NCBI GenBank assembly: GCA_032173965.1
Contig: JAVUNC010000019.1
Location: 16,298,234 to 16,362,233, forward strand
DNA length: 64,000 bases
Direction: 5' to 3'
DNA from: Sitta carolinensis
Lineage: Eukaryota > Chordata > Aves > Passeriformes > Sittidae
In this document: piece after piece, positions 26,101-40,404 of the stretch
How the letters are laid out: each line of letters opens with the position of its first letter
Numbering within the stretch: position 1 is the first letter of the stretch
Translations under genes and position numbers: made by a program
Notes under the pieces: generated by a model
The model's input: only the letters and a program-made list of their open reading frames with translations
Databases searched by the model: none
What the model was told of the DNA's origin: nothing

Positions 26101-29100
26101 AATATTGCAAACACAGTGTAGACATTCATAGGAAGAATTAAATCTGTAAGGAAAGACTATTGTTTCAATCACATTAAGAATGCAAGAATTTTCTTTTATT
26201 CCCTGTCTTATTACTTTAATTTTTTTTTACCCAGTATGTTTAAAGACAGCATTCAGAAAGTTTAAATGAGGTTCATTATTATCAAAGCATTATTGTCACT
26301 CATGAAGCATTTGGGAGCCCTGAAGGGGCTAAGATCTTTGCACCTTAAGGAATAATTTTCTGATCCATCTGATCCCACAGCACATCCCAGCACTGTAGAA
26401 CGGCCTGAGCTGCACTACAGGATGGGGTGTGGAACCTCTGTCTCACCTCTCTGACCTCAAAGGCTCCCTAAGAAGTAAGAGCTGGAATATTTGATAGCAG
26501 TTGTCTTACTGAGCTTTTCTATTCGGTGCAGTATGACATTATTCTGTAATTACATGGGTTTTCCTGCCCAGAGAAAGTGGATTTTTCCATTTTTTTTCCC
26601 CTTGTATCAATCAAAGTCAAGCATTTCCAGGTACTCCAGCAGCATTCTCTAAGGTTTCTTCAGCTGCTCCTTCCCGGTTTCCTGAGGTTTAGCAGTTGGT
26701 TTGCAGGTAGACGGTTCGTCCAGCGTTCACCCTGAACAGTTTGTAACAGCCGGAGTCAGGTTTTTCCTGCCTTTTTCCCCCCTTCTCTTTGAATTTTCAT
26801 GGCTGGAATTTGCCAAGGTTGATTCACTGAATGAAGTGAATCCTGGTGTGTCCGCCCGTCAGTGCCTGTGCCGGAGCAGCCAAGCCTTCCCTGGGTGCAT
26901 TCCCATCCCTCATCAGGCTCCACACACAAATGTGCACCATTTTACTGCTTGGCTTATTAGTTCTAAAAACCTCCAGATTCTTTACCTCATTCTGGCAGTG
27001 AAAAGCTGGGAGGAGGGCTTTTAACTGAACATATATTACAGAAACACTACATTTAAGTCTCGTTTTTAGAGGTATGGAGAACTGACCCCAAATTTTTCAG
27101 AGCTGTAATGAATAAAAGGTTCATTGCATGACTCAATGTGCTCTCGCTCTTTGAGGGGGTGTTTTATCTTTATTACACATCTTATAATCTTTTTAGGTTT
27201 AGAACATACAGTCTACACCAGGATCTAATCTGCCCTGCTTTCTTTACTTATCTTTTTTATACTGAGATGAATAGTATGTGTGCAGAATTCTCTTATTTTT
27301 TAATTAACTTTTTCCTTGCTACTAGAACAGCTGGGCAAACTTATCATTCTCATTCTTCTAAAAACTGTTCCTTTAATAATATTTCTGTTTAATAGTATGA
27401 TCTCAGACCAGAGTTTATTGCTGGATTTTTTTTTTTTCTTTCCTTTACAAGATTTCTTTTAAACCTGCTATTTTAAGTATATGTAAATAGTTCTTCATTT
27501 CAATTTGATATTTGCTAATCCTGAGCGAGTAAGAACCATGCACTTGGTTCGGATTTGTCAGTGCACAGAAGTATTAACAAATACACCTTTTCACATTCAG
27601 CATCCTATACTGGTTTCCAGTTTACTCTAAAAGGTTTAACACCAGGTAATAGAAAGCCTCTAAGGCCAAAAAGGCCAGCCATAATTACTAACAGGTACTC
27701 AGGAGACTACTAGGCATTATGAGTTAATGGCTTTCATGTGTCTGGAATTCTGGAGAGGATTCCCTGCCTAAAGACAGAGCTAGGCCCTTATTAAAGAAGC
27801 CTCACAAAACTGATGAGGTGTCTCAGGTTGGCACAGTTGCATTCAAACCACGTGCTCCCTCAGCTGCATCCTACTGACCTCCTGCCTCTCCCATCCTGTC
27901 TGCCCTCCCTCAGTTTGCAGCAGCTCCCACACGGAGTGCAGCCGCCCAGCTCCTCGCCGTCTGCCCGCCTGCAATCCACACGGGCTCCTGGATTAGGATT
28001 CCTCTCCAGAATTAAGACACAAAATGAACAAGGTGAAAGGCTCGGTGCTTGTTCTGAGCTGGTTCCACTGCCCAGGCTCTGCAGATCTGCTTTTGACATC
28101 TCTCTGTAGATTTTGATGCGGCCACTGATGCACCAGACCTGCTTGTAAGCTGTGCCCATGGGAAGAACCAGCCTAGAAGTGGTCAAATGCAAGAAAACCA
28201 ATGGCTGATGCAAGTTTCTTCCCATAGCCACTCACCATCTCCTTCATCAGACTTCACTCAGCAGCTGTTTTGGGTGTATCAGAGCCCCTCATCAGATGAA
28301 AGATTTCCTTGCACAAGGTACCATACAGAAGCATCTAAAAATATGGGCCTTATTCAGTCTAAATTGCTTTTGGGGGTGAGGATAAATTTAATTTAAGAAA
28401 GATGAACATTTCACAAGGTATCTTGAAGCCTGGTCATGGATCTGCACTCTTTTTCACATGATGTTTTTTGGCAAAACTGAGTTTGGAAGTAGAATTCAGC
28501 TGATCAGTCTGTGCTGAGTAAACTGCTACCCTTCCTAGTCAGTAGGAAAAGTTACGCAGCTGTTTCAAGGGCAGCTGCATAAATTCAGCTAAATCGTAGA
28601 AAAAGATTTTTATTCATTATAATATGGCCTGGGGCAAAATAAAGCTGAAGTTATTAAACTGTAACTAAAAGCTGGCCACAGTAAAACATATTGAAGTCAA
28701 GATTAAAAGCACGTACAGAGTGTGAACTCCTAGTGTGGAGGGTGGCGGTTAAGAGAAGAAAAAACCTAATTCCTAGGTGAAAAACTGAATTTCCTGAAAT
28801 CCCTTTTCCTGTATCCAAAGTGGATTCTGGGAATTGAAAACTGATATTGAATGTCTGCATCATTCAAAAGAAAAAAGAATCAATCCAGTAATTTTCATTT
28901 ATAAAAACAATAATAAGAGCACGCTCTTTCCACAGTGACCTGGATAACTTTTTTTAAGAGTTTCAGACAGCATGCTGTCAAAGAGTAGTTTTTTCATGGC
29001 AGGGTTGAACTGTTTTGAAAGTGCAACAGTTGGCCAGGATAAACCTTTATCTTCATTTACCCATTGTTACTCGTATTTTCGTGGCCTTCTGGTAGCAAGA

Positions 29101-29416
29101 GGTCACATTTCCATGAAGATAAATTCCTTATTAGACCCAACTGTGGTCTGAGGTCATTGCATATCTGTGCCAGGACAGACTTAGGAGTGATGGTGAATAG
29201 GAAGTTTTTGTGTTGTATTGTCCTGGCTTAGGGCAGCTGGAGCCAGACAGTGTTAGCACCAATATCAGCATGGGCTAAAGCAGGCATATCTTTCTCTTTG
29301 CTCATCACACAACAATGAGTAAATAAACACTGTCCTCCATGCAGACTGACCTGTCAGCCCAATTAGGCAGGAGAATGTCCCAGTGCCCCGTGTTTCCTAT
29401 ACCTTCACCTCCAGTC

Positions 29417-29451
29417 CGCACCGCTCGCACGCCCGGGGTGATTCCAGCGCG
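29417..29451. promoter_or_regulatory. Isolated CpG cluster
   Basis: Seven CpG dinucleotides fall within 35 bp, in a region where CpG is otherwise rare. It is far too short to be a CpG island promoter. Persisting CpGs can mark an unmethylated or protein-bound element, or a recently inserted or GC-biased patch. No TATA motif or exon is linked to it. Confidence 0.25.
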
Positions 29452-30812
29452 ACAGGGCTGTGTTTGAACACAGCCCCGCTGCTGGCAGGGGTCAGCTCTG
29501 CTGTGTCAACACTAATCCTTCCTGTCTGCTATCAGCCAGTTTGACATTTGATGTGTGTCAAGTTTCTGTGGCCACTGGAAGCCAAATATCACAGCTCTGA
29601 GATAACACTTTGCCCCACTTTCCTCCAATCGCTGAATAACTTCGCCTTTTCTCTCCTCAAACTCTAAGTCAAGGGGGTCACGAGTTACTAAGACAACCTT
29701 GCATTTGCCTGAGAAATTACACTAGAACACCGTTTCCTGCCATTCACATGCAGTCACAAAAGAATTAAAGAGAATGTCCTCGTGTAAGAGAATTCTAAGC
29801 CTGACATCTTGAACGTCTCGCCGAAGCGAGCTCTCTCCTTTTCCAGTAGGATAAATGGAGCAGGTCTAACAGTGATTTTTACAAACTGCTTAAAACTCCA
29901 CACACAAAAGGCCAGCCACCCAAAGGACAGAATATCTCAATGCTCACGTCAGACTTGCTCTAAACGAAGCCAAAGTCTTCTCTCACCCCCTCCAACTCCA
30001 CCAAGCAGTTTGTTATGACTCTGTGATAAGGATCAGTATCTACTGAGAGATAAGGCAGGACCACCACCAAATTGGGCCTTCAAAGCACACTGAGCTGCAT
30101 TATGCCACGGTGTGAAAGGATGTGGCTGTCAGGGAGGTGCCAGCTCTTGTCAGAAGGCTGTTCCTCCTATTTTTGCACCAGAGGAGCCTTTCCCATGAGC
30201 CCCAGTAGCCATGGGCTGTTGCTTGTGGGCTGAACAACACGTGGAGCACAAGGACCCCAGCTCTGGCAAGCCTGGTGATCAGCTGTGTCACCCACATGGG
30301 CTCAAACATGGGCTGACACACAGGGAGGGTTCTGAACTGCAGCAGCTCCACATCCAAGTGTTCCAACCAAGGCAACTCCTCACACTCGGGAGCATTTTAT
30401 TCTTCAAGTGCCCAGGCAGAAGTAAATGTGGGCAAAACTTGCTTAACAAACAGCAGCCAAACCCATTTTCTGACTCAGCAGCATGTGGACTGCACAGATT
30501 TGAGTCTGTATGAGAAAGAGGAGCAATAACACCTCTGAAAACAAATTTCTTCACAAAAAAGGAACGAGATAAGATATATACACATCCAGATCCTTATTTA
30601 TACCAGCCTAACCAGTCACCTAAACCAGGAGTACTGTGCACTGTACAGTGACCATCTGCAAAATCAGAATTTCCCCCTCCAGGAAATGACTTCACAAAAT
30701 TCCATATTGGTGTTAAAAAATAAAAAATTCTCTCACTTTTGTTACTAAAGTCATTGGATTTGAAAGTGGGTTTAATTTCAGCTCCAGATATGAGCAAAAA
30801 TAACACTACAAA

Positions 30813-30830
30813 ATATATGTGCACATATAT
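30813..30830. repeat. 18-bp perfect palindrome
   Basis: ATATATGTGCACATATAT reads identically on both strands, so it could extrude as a small cruciform or bind a dimeric factor. It lies in AT-rich sequence where such words can arise by chance. Confidence 0.7.
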
Positions 30831-33800
30831 GTGATAGTCATTATGGATGCAATTATATACTATATATGCAATTCAAATTTAAATATATTTCAGCAGAGAT
30901 TCAGAATTTTCTTTGACAAACAGTACATTAGTGCCAAGAGTAAATATTAAGGCTCTTTGTTGAATGGTCTGTCTTTATAACACACATCAATTAACCTCTA
31001 CTCTAAATGTTTTAGCTCTTTCAAATTTAAGGGAAAAATTATGAAACAAGAGTTCCTCCTTTGTACCAGAGTTACTAAATCCTTCCAGCCTTTCACACTC
31101 ACCAACCCACATAAGGTGTCTGTGGCTGAGGCACACTAGGAAAGAAATGTGCCCTCCCCATCTTTAGTGACAAAACCTGACCTTGATCTCGTTTGAGTCT
31201 CTGGGAAGGATTAAGCTTAGGATAGAGAAATCCAAAAGGCAAACATTTCTTTTAAATTCACAACTGGTAGAAAAATATAAATTGGTGCTCAGAAAAAAAA
31301 AAATAAAAAGGACAAAAAAGGCTAGAGTTAATTTAAAAAAAGGAAGAAAATGCTAAGTTTAACATAAACACAGGATAAAAAGTAGATGTTTAAACCTGAA
31401 ACAGAAGTTTAAAACCATGCATCAACAACCAGTATCAGTCTTATCAGTGAGAAGTAATTTCATTGCTGTGTCACCAGCAGCAGTAGGTAAGATTATACTA
31501 ATTCCCAGATATATTTTCACTTACCTGGCTGTGCTCTTGCACTTACCATGCTCAGCCTTCTAAAGCCACAGGGAGTGCTCATATGAGAATTTAACTTTAC
31601 TCATCATATCTTTATCACAGCTGAACCACATAATATGCAACATATTGGATATATATTGGGTTTTAAGCCTGCTAAACCAATTGTTTATAAATTTTACTTT
31701 TTAATCCTGACAAGGAACATATCTCCATCCCTATCTAGGATACTGCAAGGCCTTATCAAGGGAGGGTCAGAGGCTTGATCTTACAGGAGTGGCTGTGAAG
31801 AGAAAGAACCAGAGGGAGCTTCAAGCCTGTCACAGAGCCTTTATGTAGCAGAGAAAATTATCTGTGCTGCACAAGGAACAGCATCATGCTTCTCTCACCT
31901 TCAGAGCAAGCAAGGAAAGGAGGAGCTTAGGCAGGAGTTCTCCTGTTGTCAATATTACCTACATGAAGCACAACAACTCTTTCCAAAGTATATAAGGGTT
32001 GGGATATTTCACACGAGCCACTGCTCTGCTACCACTGAACATAAACTTTCAGGTGCACCACAAACCCAACCATTTTAAGGCATAAGCTTTCATTGAAGAT
32101 ATTTTGTCCACTTGATCTTTAGCTGATGTCCTTCATTACAGCCATGAACAGTGAACAGGGAGCACAATATGACCAGGGTGGCCTTGTCCCTAGTGCTGAG
32201 TGGCTTACAAACAATTCTCCCTTGCTCTTTTACGAGCAACTTAGAATTTCTTGGGGTTTTCCAGCTGCTTTCACATCCCTGGTTCCACTAAGTCACAACA
32301 CAGCCTACCCAGCTTCTTTTCCCAGACAGGAACTGGAACACATGGCTTGTGGTTGCGGTAAATTAATAAAGGGGTGAAAAAAAAAAAAAAGAAATAAACA
32401 GAAGGGACTTTTCCCATGTGTTTTACAACAGTGCAAATCTGTCCCCCATCCAGTTCATCTGCAGCATACCATTCTTCTGCCAGCCATTCCTGTGCTCACT
32501 TGCTATATGATACAACTCCAGCCTCCCCCCACCACAACTTTTATTTTTAATGAGTTCTCTGAATTTTGAAAGGCCAGATACTGATGATGTAAACTGGTGT
32601 CAATCCACTCTGGATTTTGAAACCGGATCCAGATTTGCTTCTAAAATATGTATTTAAATGTATGAGGAATTCCCTGCTTGTAATGTATATAGCCTTAAGC
32701 CATAATTATTGTCTCTACTTGCATAAGAACATTTACATAGCTATGCAATAAGAATGCTCAGAAAGAAGTATCTTTGCAGACTGAATTTTACTTAAGTATT
32801 TTGTAAATTAGGCCCAGAGATAATAGAGCAAAATAAATTCTTCAAATGCAGCATTCTTCAAAGGTGAGAGATTCCCACTAAAATGCAGGATTTCCTGAAA
32901 TGTTTTATAAGAAAAAAAGTCTGTGTTGTATTTTTAAACTACATCCTCCTCACTACCATTCATGTGCCAGGGCAAGAACCATTATAAGGTTTTTATGTGG
33001 TGTGGCTGTGAGTTTCTTCATAACTATGAACAGAACATCCCTGGAAACCCCTTTCCCTTCATTTCCACAGGTCTGAGGAGTGTGACAGAACTGACAAATC
33101 TCAGAAATGTGCTGTGAAGAAGCACAGCTCCTCAGCCACTTTTCATTTTTGGCAAGGCTTGGGACAGCCTGTGGTTTGCATAGTCCGAGAAACCATTTAA
33201 GCATCATCCAAAATTACAGTGATCAGGAGTTGCATTTCAGCAGAGGAGACCCAAAAGTCTGCATAACTAATTTTCCCACAGTCCACAAACCCAAAACTTT
33301 AGTCTTAACGTAGGCTCACCCTCTGCTTTTATACGGCTGATCAACATTTGCAACCAGCTGATCTGCTGTCTGTCAAAGGATGGGGATTCAACCCTTCCTC
33401 GGTGTGACATTAAGTAGGTGAAACAAACCACGAGCTGCCTAAAGCTCCCCAGAACACGTTGGGGAAGTCATTTAACTTGTAAATAAAGGGCCTGGCTGTG
33501 GCCCTTTACAACCACTCTGGCATTGCTAGCGCCTTGGATGCCCAAGTCTGCATGTTCTCAGAAATCTCCTCGAGGCAAAGTATGAGATCAGGCTCTGGGC
33601 CTCAAGCCAAAAGTTCACGGAAACCCATGGAAATAATTCCCCTCATTCACTGCACTAAGCATGGGAAACCAAATTTCTCTGAATGCACCTGAAGTATATC
33701 CACAGTCAAGTACTTAATCTCCCCATGCAGAGCTCAAACCCATAGGTGTCTGCCTTTTCGTACTCTGTGCCTTTACCGTAACATCGCAAGATCCACTCCT

Positions 33801-36046
33801 CATCCAAGACATGACTTAAAGCAGATGATAATTGTTGGCAGTAAAAACAAGCATTATGGTCATGCCCAAAATTCATGTCTGCTATGCCAAGCATTACATA
33901 TAATTAATTTGTGATGTGTAATTTGTCCCAAAGACTTTATCATGTCTCCTCCTCAACTGCTCTTCGGTGCTACGCCACAGTTGAAAACTGGATTTGTTGA
34001 CAGGTTTATAATGCACAAAGCCTGGCCCAAATCTAGACCAGTCATACCCTACAGACTGCACTCAGACTTCACCAATTATCAAAAAATGATGCTTAATAGA
34101 CCACAAAATGTAAGTTGAGGGGAAAACAATGAAAAAAACTTGGCTTTGATAAGCTGTAACTTAATGCAATTGTTTCATGTCTTCAAATGGGCTGCACCAG
34201 ATTCTCACATATCACACAAATGTACACTTGCTACAGCCACCAAGGAGAAAAAAAAGGTAGAAAAATAGCTAAAAACAATGAAAAATAAATTCTGATTATA
34301 TAAATATGGAGGCTTCTAAAAATTAGGCCATGACAGTTAATTTATTTCTGGTAACCAACACTTGGACAATTGTCTATGCCTGTAGGGGTGACCATTTTAG
34401 CAGAGCTCCTAAAGGAGTCAAATCTCTCTTGGTTGGAAGTCCCTGAGTCTCTCACAATCCAGAGTGCTAACATGAGATTTTGAAATGGCTATTGGACCTC
34501 ATGCCTTGAAGTTTAAGCCAGACAAAAGCTGAAGCAGAACAAAAAAAGGTCTGAGCACATCTGAAACCTAAATTCTGTAAATAACACAAAAGATGATCAG
34601 GCAAATTGGCCCTCCATACCTGTAAACGTGCTGCCTTACTTTTGAAAAATATAAGATTAGCCTAGGCAACTATATGTGTAAAAACAGAATTTAAAAAGTA
34701 GTAAGACAGGCAAAAAATGGGGAAGTCCCCTTTAAGAAAAGACGAATTTTTTTGCCTCTCTCAGCATTAGATGTTATTCTGCAATTGGTACATGCATTTA
34801 TAATACCTTTTCTAACTTTTCCTCTTCATTGTAGCAGGAAACATAAGCCAGATCAAGAGGATATCTATGCAGTGAGTTAAAAAGTGATCTAAGAAAATTA
34901 TCCTAAATTTCAAATTGAAATATTTTAAAAACTGTTATTGAAAGACTGTTCCTGACTTTTTTTCTTTTGCCCTCCCAAATTTCAACTGGAGGCTGCAATG
35001 AAAACAGAAAATGTGCTAAGGAATTATGAATCCTCCATACAGGCACAAACTAAGGGACTTACAGGTACATGGACACTTTCAGATGCCTCATGAATGAGAT
35101 GGTTAAATTGCTACTGGCCCCAGATTCAGTGATTTATGGTAATGGGAAGCTATACAATATGCTCTTGAAATGCAGCTTGAAATGATTGATAAAGCTTTAG
35201 TCTGACTGAACACATACAGTAGATAGATTAAGTGCCTGGCTTATCTGTCTGGTCCTGGGTGCTCATCAGTCAACCTCACTAACAAGCTAAAAAGTCAGGA
35301 TTGTGGTCAGCAAGTTCATATTCATCTGAAAATATGGGGTCTGAGCTCTTTCACACAAAGGCAGCACACTGAACCTGTTTAATGCTCACTTACCCCTGCT
35401 AATTCTCCAGGAAAGGAAAGAACTGCAGACTTGAGAAGCAGCTTCACCCCTTGAATTTACTTTCCCCCTTCACTACTTTTTAACATCACTTTAAGTAACA
35501 ACTGCTGAAACCCATTAACAAACTCATTTTATGGTGCCAGAAATCTCAATAGCTCATAAAATTGCATTATGAACCACGTTAAATTTTGCTTGAGTCAAAC
35601 ATGATTTAATAGCTTTTAATCCAAACATTGGATTTCTGTGTGAGGAGTTGCCTTTCAGCCTGGTACACAAAACAGCTTCAAAGTAAAGGCCCAGCTCATA
35701 AAGGTGAAGTGGGCTGAGAAATGTGTGGTGTAGAGGATGTAGGTCCAAACTGCCAGTGATGTAAATCAATATAATGCCACAACCCTCATGAAATCCCAGT
35801 TGCCAGATCCAAGATGTTGAGGGGAATATCTCTAGAATCAGTTGCTTCACCAATAACTCTAATTTCACTGATTTAAAAGATGCAACCACCGATATTTTCA
35901 TGGGCCAAATAAGGCATTTAGGCTGGATTTCAAGCTAAAATATCAAGAGTGTCCTATGGAACTCAGTAAAAATTCAGCACAAGATGAGCCCATTCTGAAA
36001 GATCAGCTTCCTCCCCTCCCACCATTCACCACTTCGGGGGGGATTT

Positions 36047-36062
36047 AAAAAAAAAAAAAAAA
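36047..36062. repeat. Poly(A) run, A16
   Basis: A homopolymer of 16 A after a GGGGGG run. No retrocopy is recognised upstream. Confidence 0.8.
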
Positions 36063-39000
36063 GGATCAATGAACTCCAAACCCCTTTGCTGTTAATCCGT
36101 GCTGAGCTTCAAACAAGCCTGTGGAAGGACAAGACCTGAAAAGGTATTCGCAATAAAAGAGCCAATGGACACAAAAGTATATGCTGCTAATTAAAAACGT
36201 AAAATTATATCACAATGACTTTAAATGAGAATGATCTCAGTCTAATCACATAATACTTTCTTTTGTGCTCTAGGTCACGCCGTCACTCAGATGCAGCATT
36301 CAGGAAGCACATTTCATTAGACTAAATAAAGCTTCAATCATGTGTAAAATTTCCAACTTGAATAGGCAGCCATCATATCATTCATCAGTCTAGATGTATT
36401 TAATGGGTGTAATTTCTTCCTCATATTTCTGCGTTGATTGTTTCATTTCCATTATAGAAATCTTTCAAGGTTGCTCTTTTTTGCTGTTCTTTGGGTCAGG
36501 ATAAATAACGCTTTTTAAGTTGCAGCCCAAAAACACATCCCTTTTTGTTTGTCAAAAAAAATCGGGTGATGGAGATAAATTTAAACTGAGACAGAGAGAA
36601 ACAACAAACCCAGATAATAACACACACCTTCCCTGCCAGGACTCAGATGGTATTACCCGTACTTGCATGTCTTGCAATAAATAATTATAATTATGCTTAA
36701 TCAAAAACAAATTGAGCAGTCTTGTTCAGACACAGCAGCCCCCTGTGGATGCTGACACTGTTTCTACAGATGAATGCAAAGGGATCACGTTTAACACATC
36801 TTTTTAAAGCAAAACACAAGAGCCCATCTCCATCCCTTGCTTCCTCCTTCCCCTTTTTCACCCTGACATGAATGCACAGACAAAATGGTAAAATAAAACC
36901 TTTTGCCCTTCAAATTTTAAATGGAAAGGGAGAATTAACAATTCAGGGAAAATTTTCAAGCTCATCAGAGAGAAAACATAGCAGAGAGAAGTGTATCTTT
37001 CCAGCACCAAATGTAGCTTAATTCTAGCTTAATCTGGAAAAGAAAATATTTTCTTCTAGACACTTAATTCGGATACACAGTTACCTTGCCTATGAGAGGC
37101 AAAACTCTGACAATTCTGGGCTCCATACATAGCCAAGGTTTCTGCATCAGTAACATAACTTTGTAGCTTTCCATCTGGCCTACTTCTCACCACCACGCTT
37201 TTAAACTTTTTTTTCACTGTTTATTCCTTTCTATGCCCACACGAAAGACAGAAAGACAACACATCGTATTGGGATTGGACTAGATAGCCAGGCTAAGCCT
37301 CCCCTGCTCTGCCTAACCTAAACCTTTCCCAGCTCTTCTCCTTTGATGATCTCTCCTCTTTAGGCACATTTCAACCATCCCTTGTTTCCCCTGTGACCCA
37401 GCCCCAAACCTGTAATGGGATCTGTCCTGCTGCACGGGGCTCAGCACAAACAACAATTTATTTCCATTTCAGAACCCCCAGCCTGGCTCCAAAACCTTAC
37501 AGGCTCATCCTTACAGGCAGCACAACCAAGCTGTGGGATAAAAAACACAAAGAGCTTTGCACTTACCTTTTCTGATACATGAATATATTTGGGAATCCCA
37601 AATTAAGCAAAGAGGATGGGATAGAAGATTTATCTAGCAGCCTATTGCAGCTCCTCCCTGGTAGTGATTTGAAGCCCATGGAGTAGAGTCCTGAAAAAAA
37701 TCAAGCAGTAAAAATATAGATTTAGCAATATTTCTTTTTGATCATGACTTTGATGAAGACAAGTTATTTTGGATGTCATGATTGTTTTTGAGGGTCGGAA
37801 CACTGTGGAAGGAGAGCAACTGGCAGAGACACAGGAGACAGCCTCAAGAGGCCTCAAGTTCTCTCATGGTTGAGACAGAAAGTTGTCAGGTTTAGTTTTG
37901 AAAAGAAAAATCATGAATCCAAGGCTGTTACTTGTTTGCAAAAGCCAGAAGTCCCACTACAGATGCTCATGACCTGAATGAGAATAAAAAGTCCTATGGA
38001 AAACCCTAAGGACCAGCATTCCAGCCAGGGCAGCTGGGTACAGTTCAGATAATTTGTGATAACACATCTGCTCATCATTTTGATACACAATCTAATTTTC
38101 ATTTAAGCCAGTGTTAATATTCTGCTGGTGGATGCTGAATTGGAGAATTTTGTCCCACACCCAGAAGGAAAGAAAAAAGCCAGAATCCTTCTCCAGGGAC
38201 CATGGGGAGACTGGAACCACTTTTCAGCTCTGCCAGAATTTTCCCACGTGACCTCCTGCCAATTTTTAATTTTGTCTGACCAAGAGGCTAAAACATATTT
38301 TTAAAACCTAATGAACTTTATAAGTCAGCAACTCTGTGGCATAATTCCCAATAAAAAAGAAAATTAAAAAAGAAAAAACCATGAGTGCCTGGGAATGTTT
38401 TTAGTGCAAGAATTTTTAAATGGTCTTTTTCCCCTCTTTTGTGGCAAAGTGAGAGTCAGTATAAAACTTTCCTCATCCATAGTATGTGGCATGAGATTTA
38501 TCTTCAATCAATCCACTTCATACTGCATTTCTGTGATAAGAGTTCTAAATGTGAAAAGAAATCTCTACATTCCATAGGAGACATGGTAACACTAGGGTGG
38601 ACAAAGAGGAAGAGGTGAAAAAACCTGCCCTGCCAAGGGAAGCCAGCACCTCCTAAATCCATGACAGGGTCACTCTTCAGCTTCGTGTGCCTGACTGGAG
38701 CATCTAAAACACAGCCCAGCTCAGCTCAGCTGCAGCCTGACAGGAACACAGGATTCCATGGTATTGCAGCAGCTTTAATCTTGGAATGTTTAGAGCCCAA
38801 ATCATCACACACTTTGAAGTGTGGACTTTTTCCCCTGTGTTTCCATTGTCTTTAGTGTCCACAAAGGCATCTGAAAATTCTCAGCCAGGTTCCACTTCAT
38901 GACTAAGCCATGGCAGAGGATTTAGGAGTCAGGACTGAGGCATGATCTTGGCATTATATGGACATTCCAGAAGGGAACACACAGGGCTAGAGAATCTGCC

Positions 39001-40320
39001 TCTCAAGACTTGTTCAAAAAGAGCTGCCTTCCCCCTTAACTCAACACGCATTCATATTTTTATTCCCATCAGCATTTCTTTTTTTTTTTAGCATTTACAG
39101 GCTCCACTCATATCTGAGGTCCTGCTGCCTTTGGACAAGTACACAGAATTAGGAACTGAGTTTAGAGCTACAACTTTCCAGCTTGGGTCTATCAGAGAGA
39201 TCCTAAAGTCTTTTCAGGTCAATGTCTGCAGAGCACACAACCATTTCCCAAAGGCCAGCCAGAACGTTGTCATTTGCTTCAGCAGGCACAAGATCAAAAT
39301 GCAGCCATGACCAGGATGTATTTCCCAACAATGTCCTACCCGATAAAAATATTTGCACTCTCTAAGGGGAGTCAGGAATGAGAAAGTGACAGAAGGGTTC
39401 ATATACACAGTCCCAACAAAAAAAGAGCTCTGCCTCAGACCCAGCTTCAAATTCCCAGCTCATCTGTTTCTCTCATTACGCCTGGCAGATACAGAACAGT
39501 TTTGCTTGTCAGGGGCTAAAAGGGTTAATGCAAGGCTGGAAGTTATTTACAGTTAATAGCAGTGGAAAAATTGCAGAGCAGCTTGGTCCAGCATCTAATC
39601 ACAAAAATAGTTTCTTGTAAAGAGACTTGAGGGCAAGAGACTCTGGAAGTTCTTCACGTATTTTACGCTTTTTCTTCAAGAAATGCCAGTAAACCCAGTA
39701 TTCTGGGATAAAGTTTTCCATAGTTTTCTGGTGACCTGGACAAAAAGGAAGTCAATAACTGGCAATTATAAGGAGAGGGAAAAAAAAAAGTTGGCCCAAC
39801 CTGTCCTCATTTCATCAACTGTGGTATTTCCAGTTTTTTGACTAGCATATTTAGTCAGAAATAATTTTGAGTTATTTTAAGCATGCAAAGACACAGAAGA
39901 GAGAATAGTGTACAGTTAGATTAACTTCATTGGCTTGAAATCCTGATGGTCATCTTCAAAACCAAATGTCAAGAAATTACATAGAGCTACCCATAAGCTA
40001 TGTCTCTTGGCTTTGATATACAAGAAAGCCTCTCAAAATTCAAGTCAGCAGTTGCAGTAAAAGTTTTGTTGAATCACTGATGCTACTTTTAAGTATTTCA
40101 GAAGTTCTTGCCTTTGGTTAAAAAAAAAAAAAGAAGTTCCACCTTCACTGAAAGACAATCCTAAAAACCAGGTGACCTTAAGAACCCTGGTTTATAGAAT
40201 CACATTTCTGCAGTGCCTAAAGCTTCAGCTGCAGCATTAGTTTAAAAGGATCTGACTATGCTCAGCAGAATCAATTCAGGGCATGCTGTTACTTCAGTGC
40301 CTGTTAGATCCCGAATTAAA

Positions 40321-40404
40321 TCACATCTTTAAAGGTACTTATATATCTATTTCCTATTGAAATCACATCTTTGAAGGTATTTATGTATCTATTTCCCACT
40401 GAAA
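40321..40404. repeat. 42-bp direct tandem duplication
   Basis: The segment beginning TCACATCTTTAAAGGTACTT is repeated immediately with a 42-bp offset (second copy from 40363), with a handful of substitutions. Both copies end in a TTTCC..TGAAA phrase. This is an old local duplication with no coding content. Confidence 0.9.

Larger units (their letters stand above)
25819..40320. other. Gene-free AT-rich sequence
   Basis: A long stretch with no supported gene, RNA or recognisable transposon. Open frames reach only 123 codons. It contains homopolymer runs, a CpG cluster at 29.4 kb, a palindrome at 30.8 kb and a conserved-looking stretch at 36.2-36.5 kb. A weak CR1-like phrase (GGGATTGGACTAGATAG) occurs at about 37270 but is too short to annotate. 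Confidence 0.7.

Noticed and set aside
37265..37320. GGGATTGGACTAGATAG resembles part of a CR1 3' region.
   Set aside because: Too short, and no CCTTCCAACC-type tail follows.
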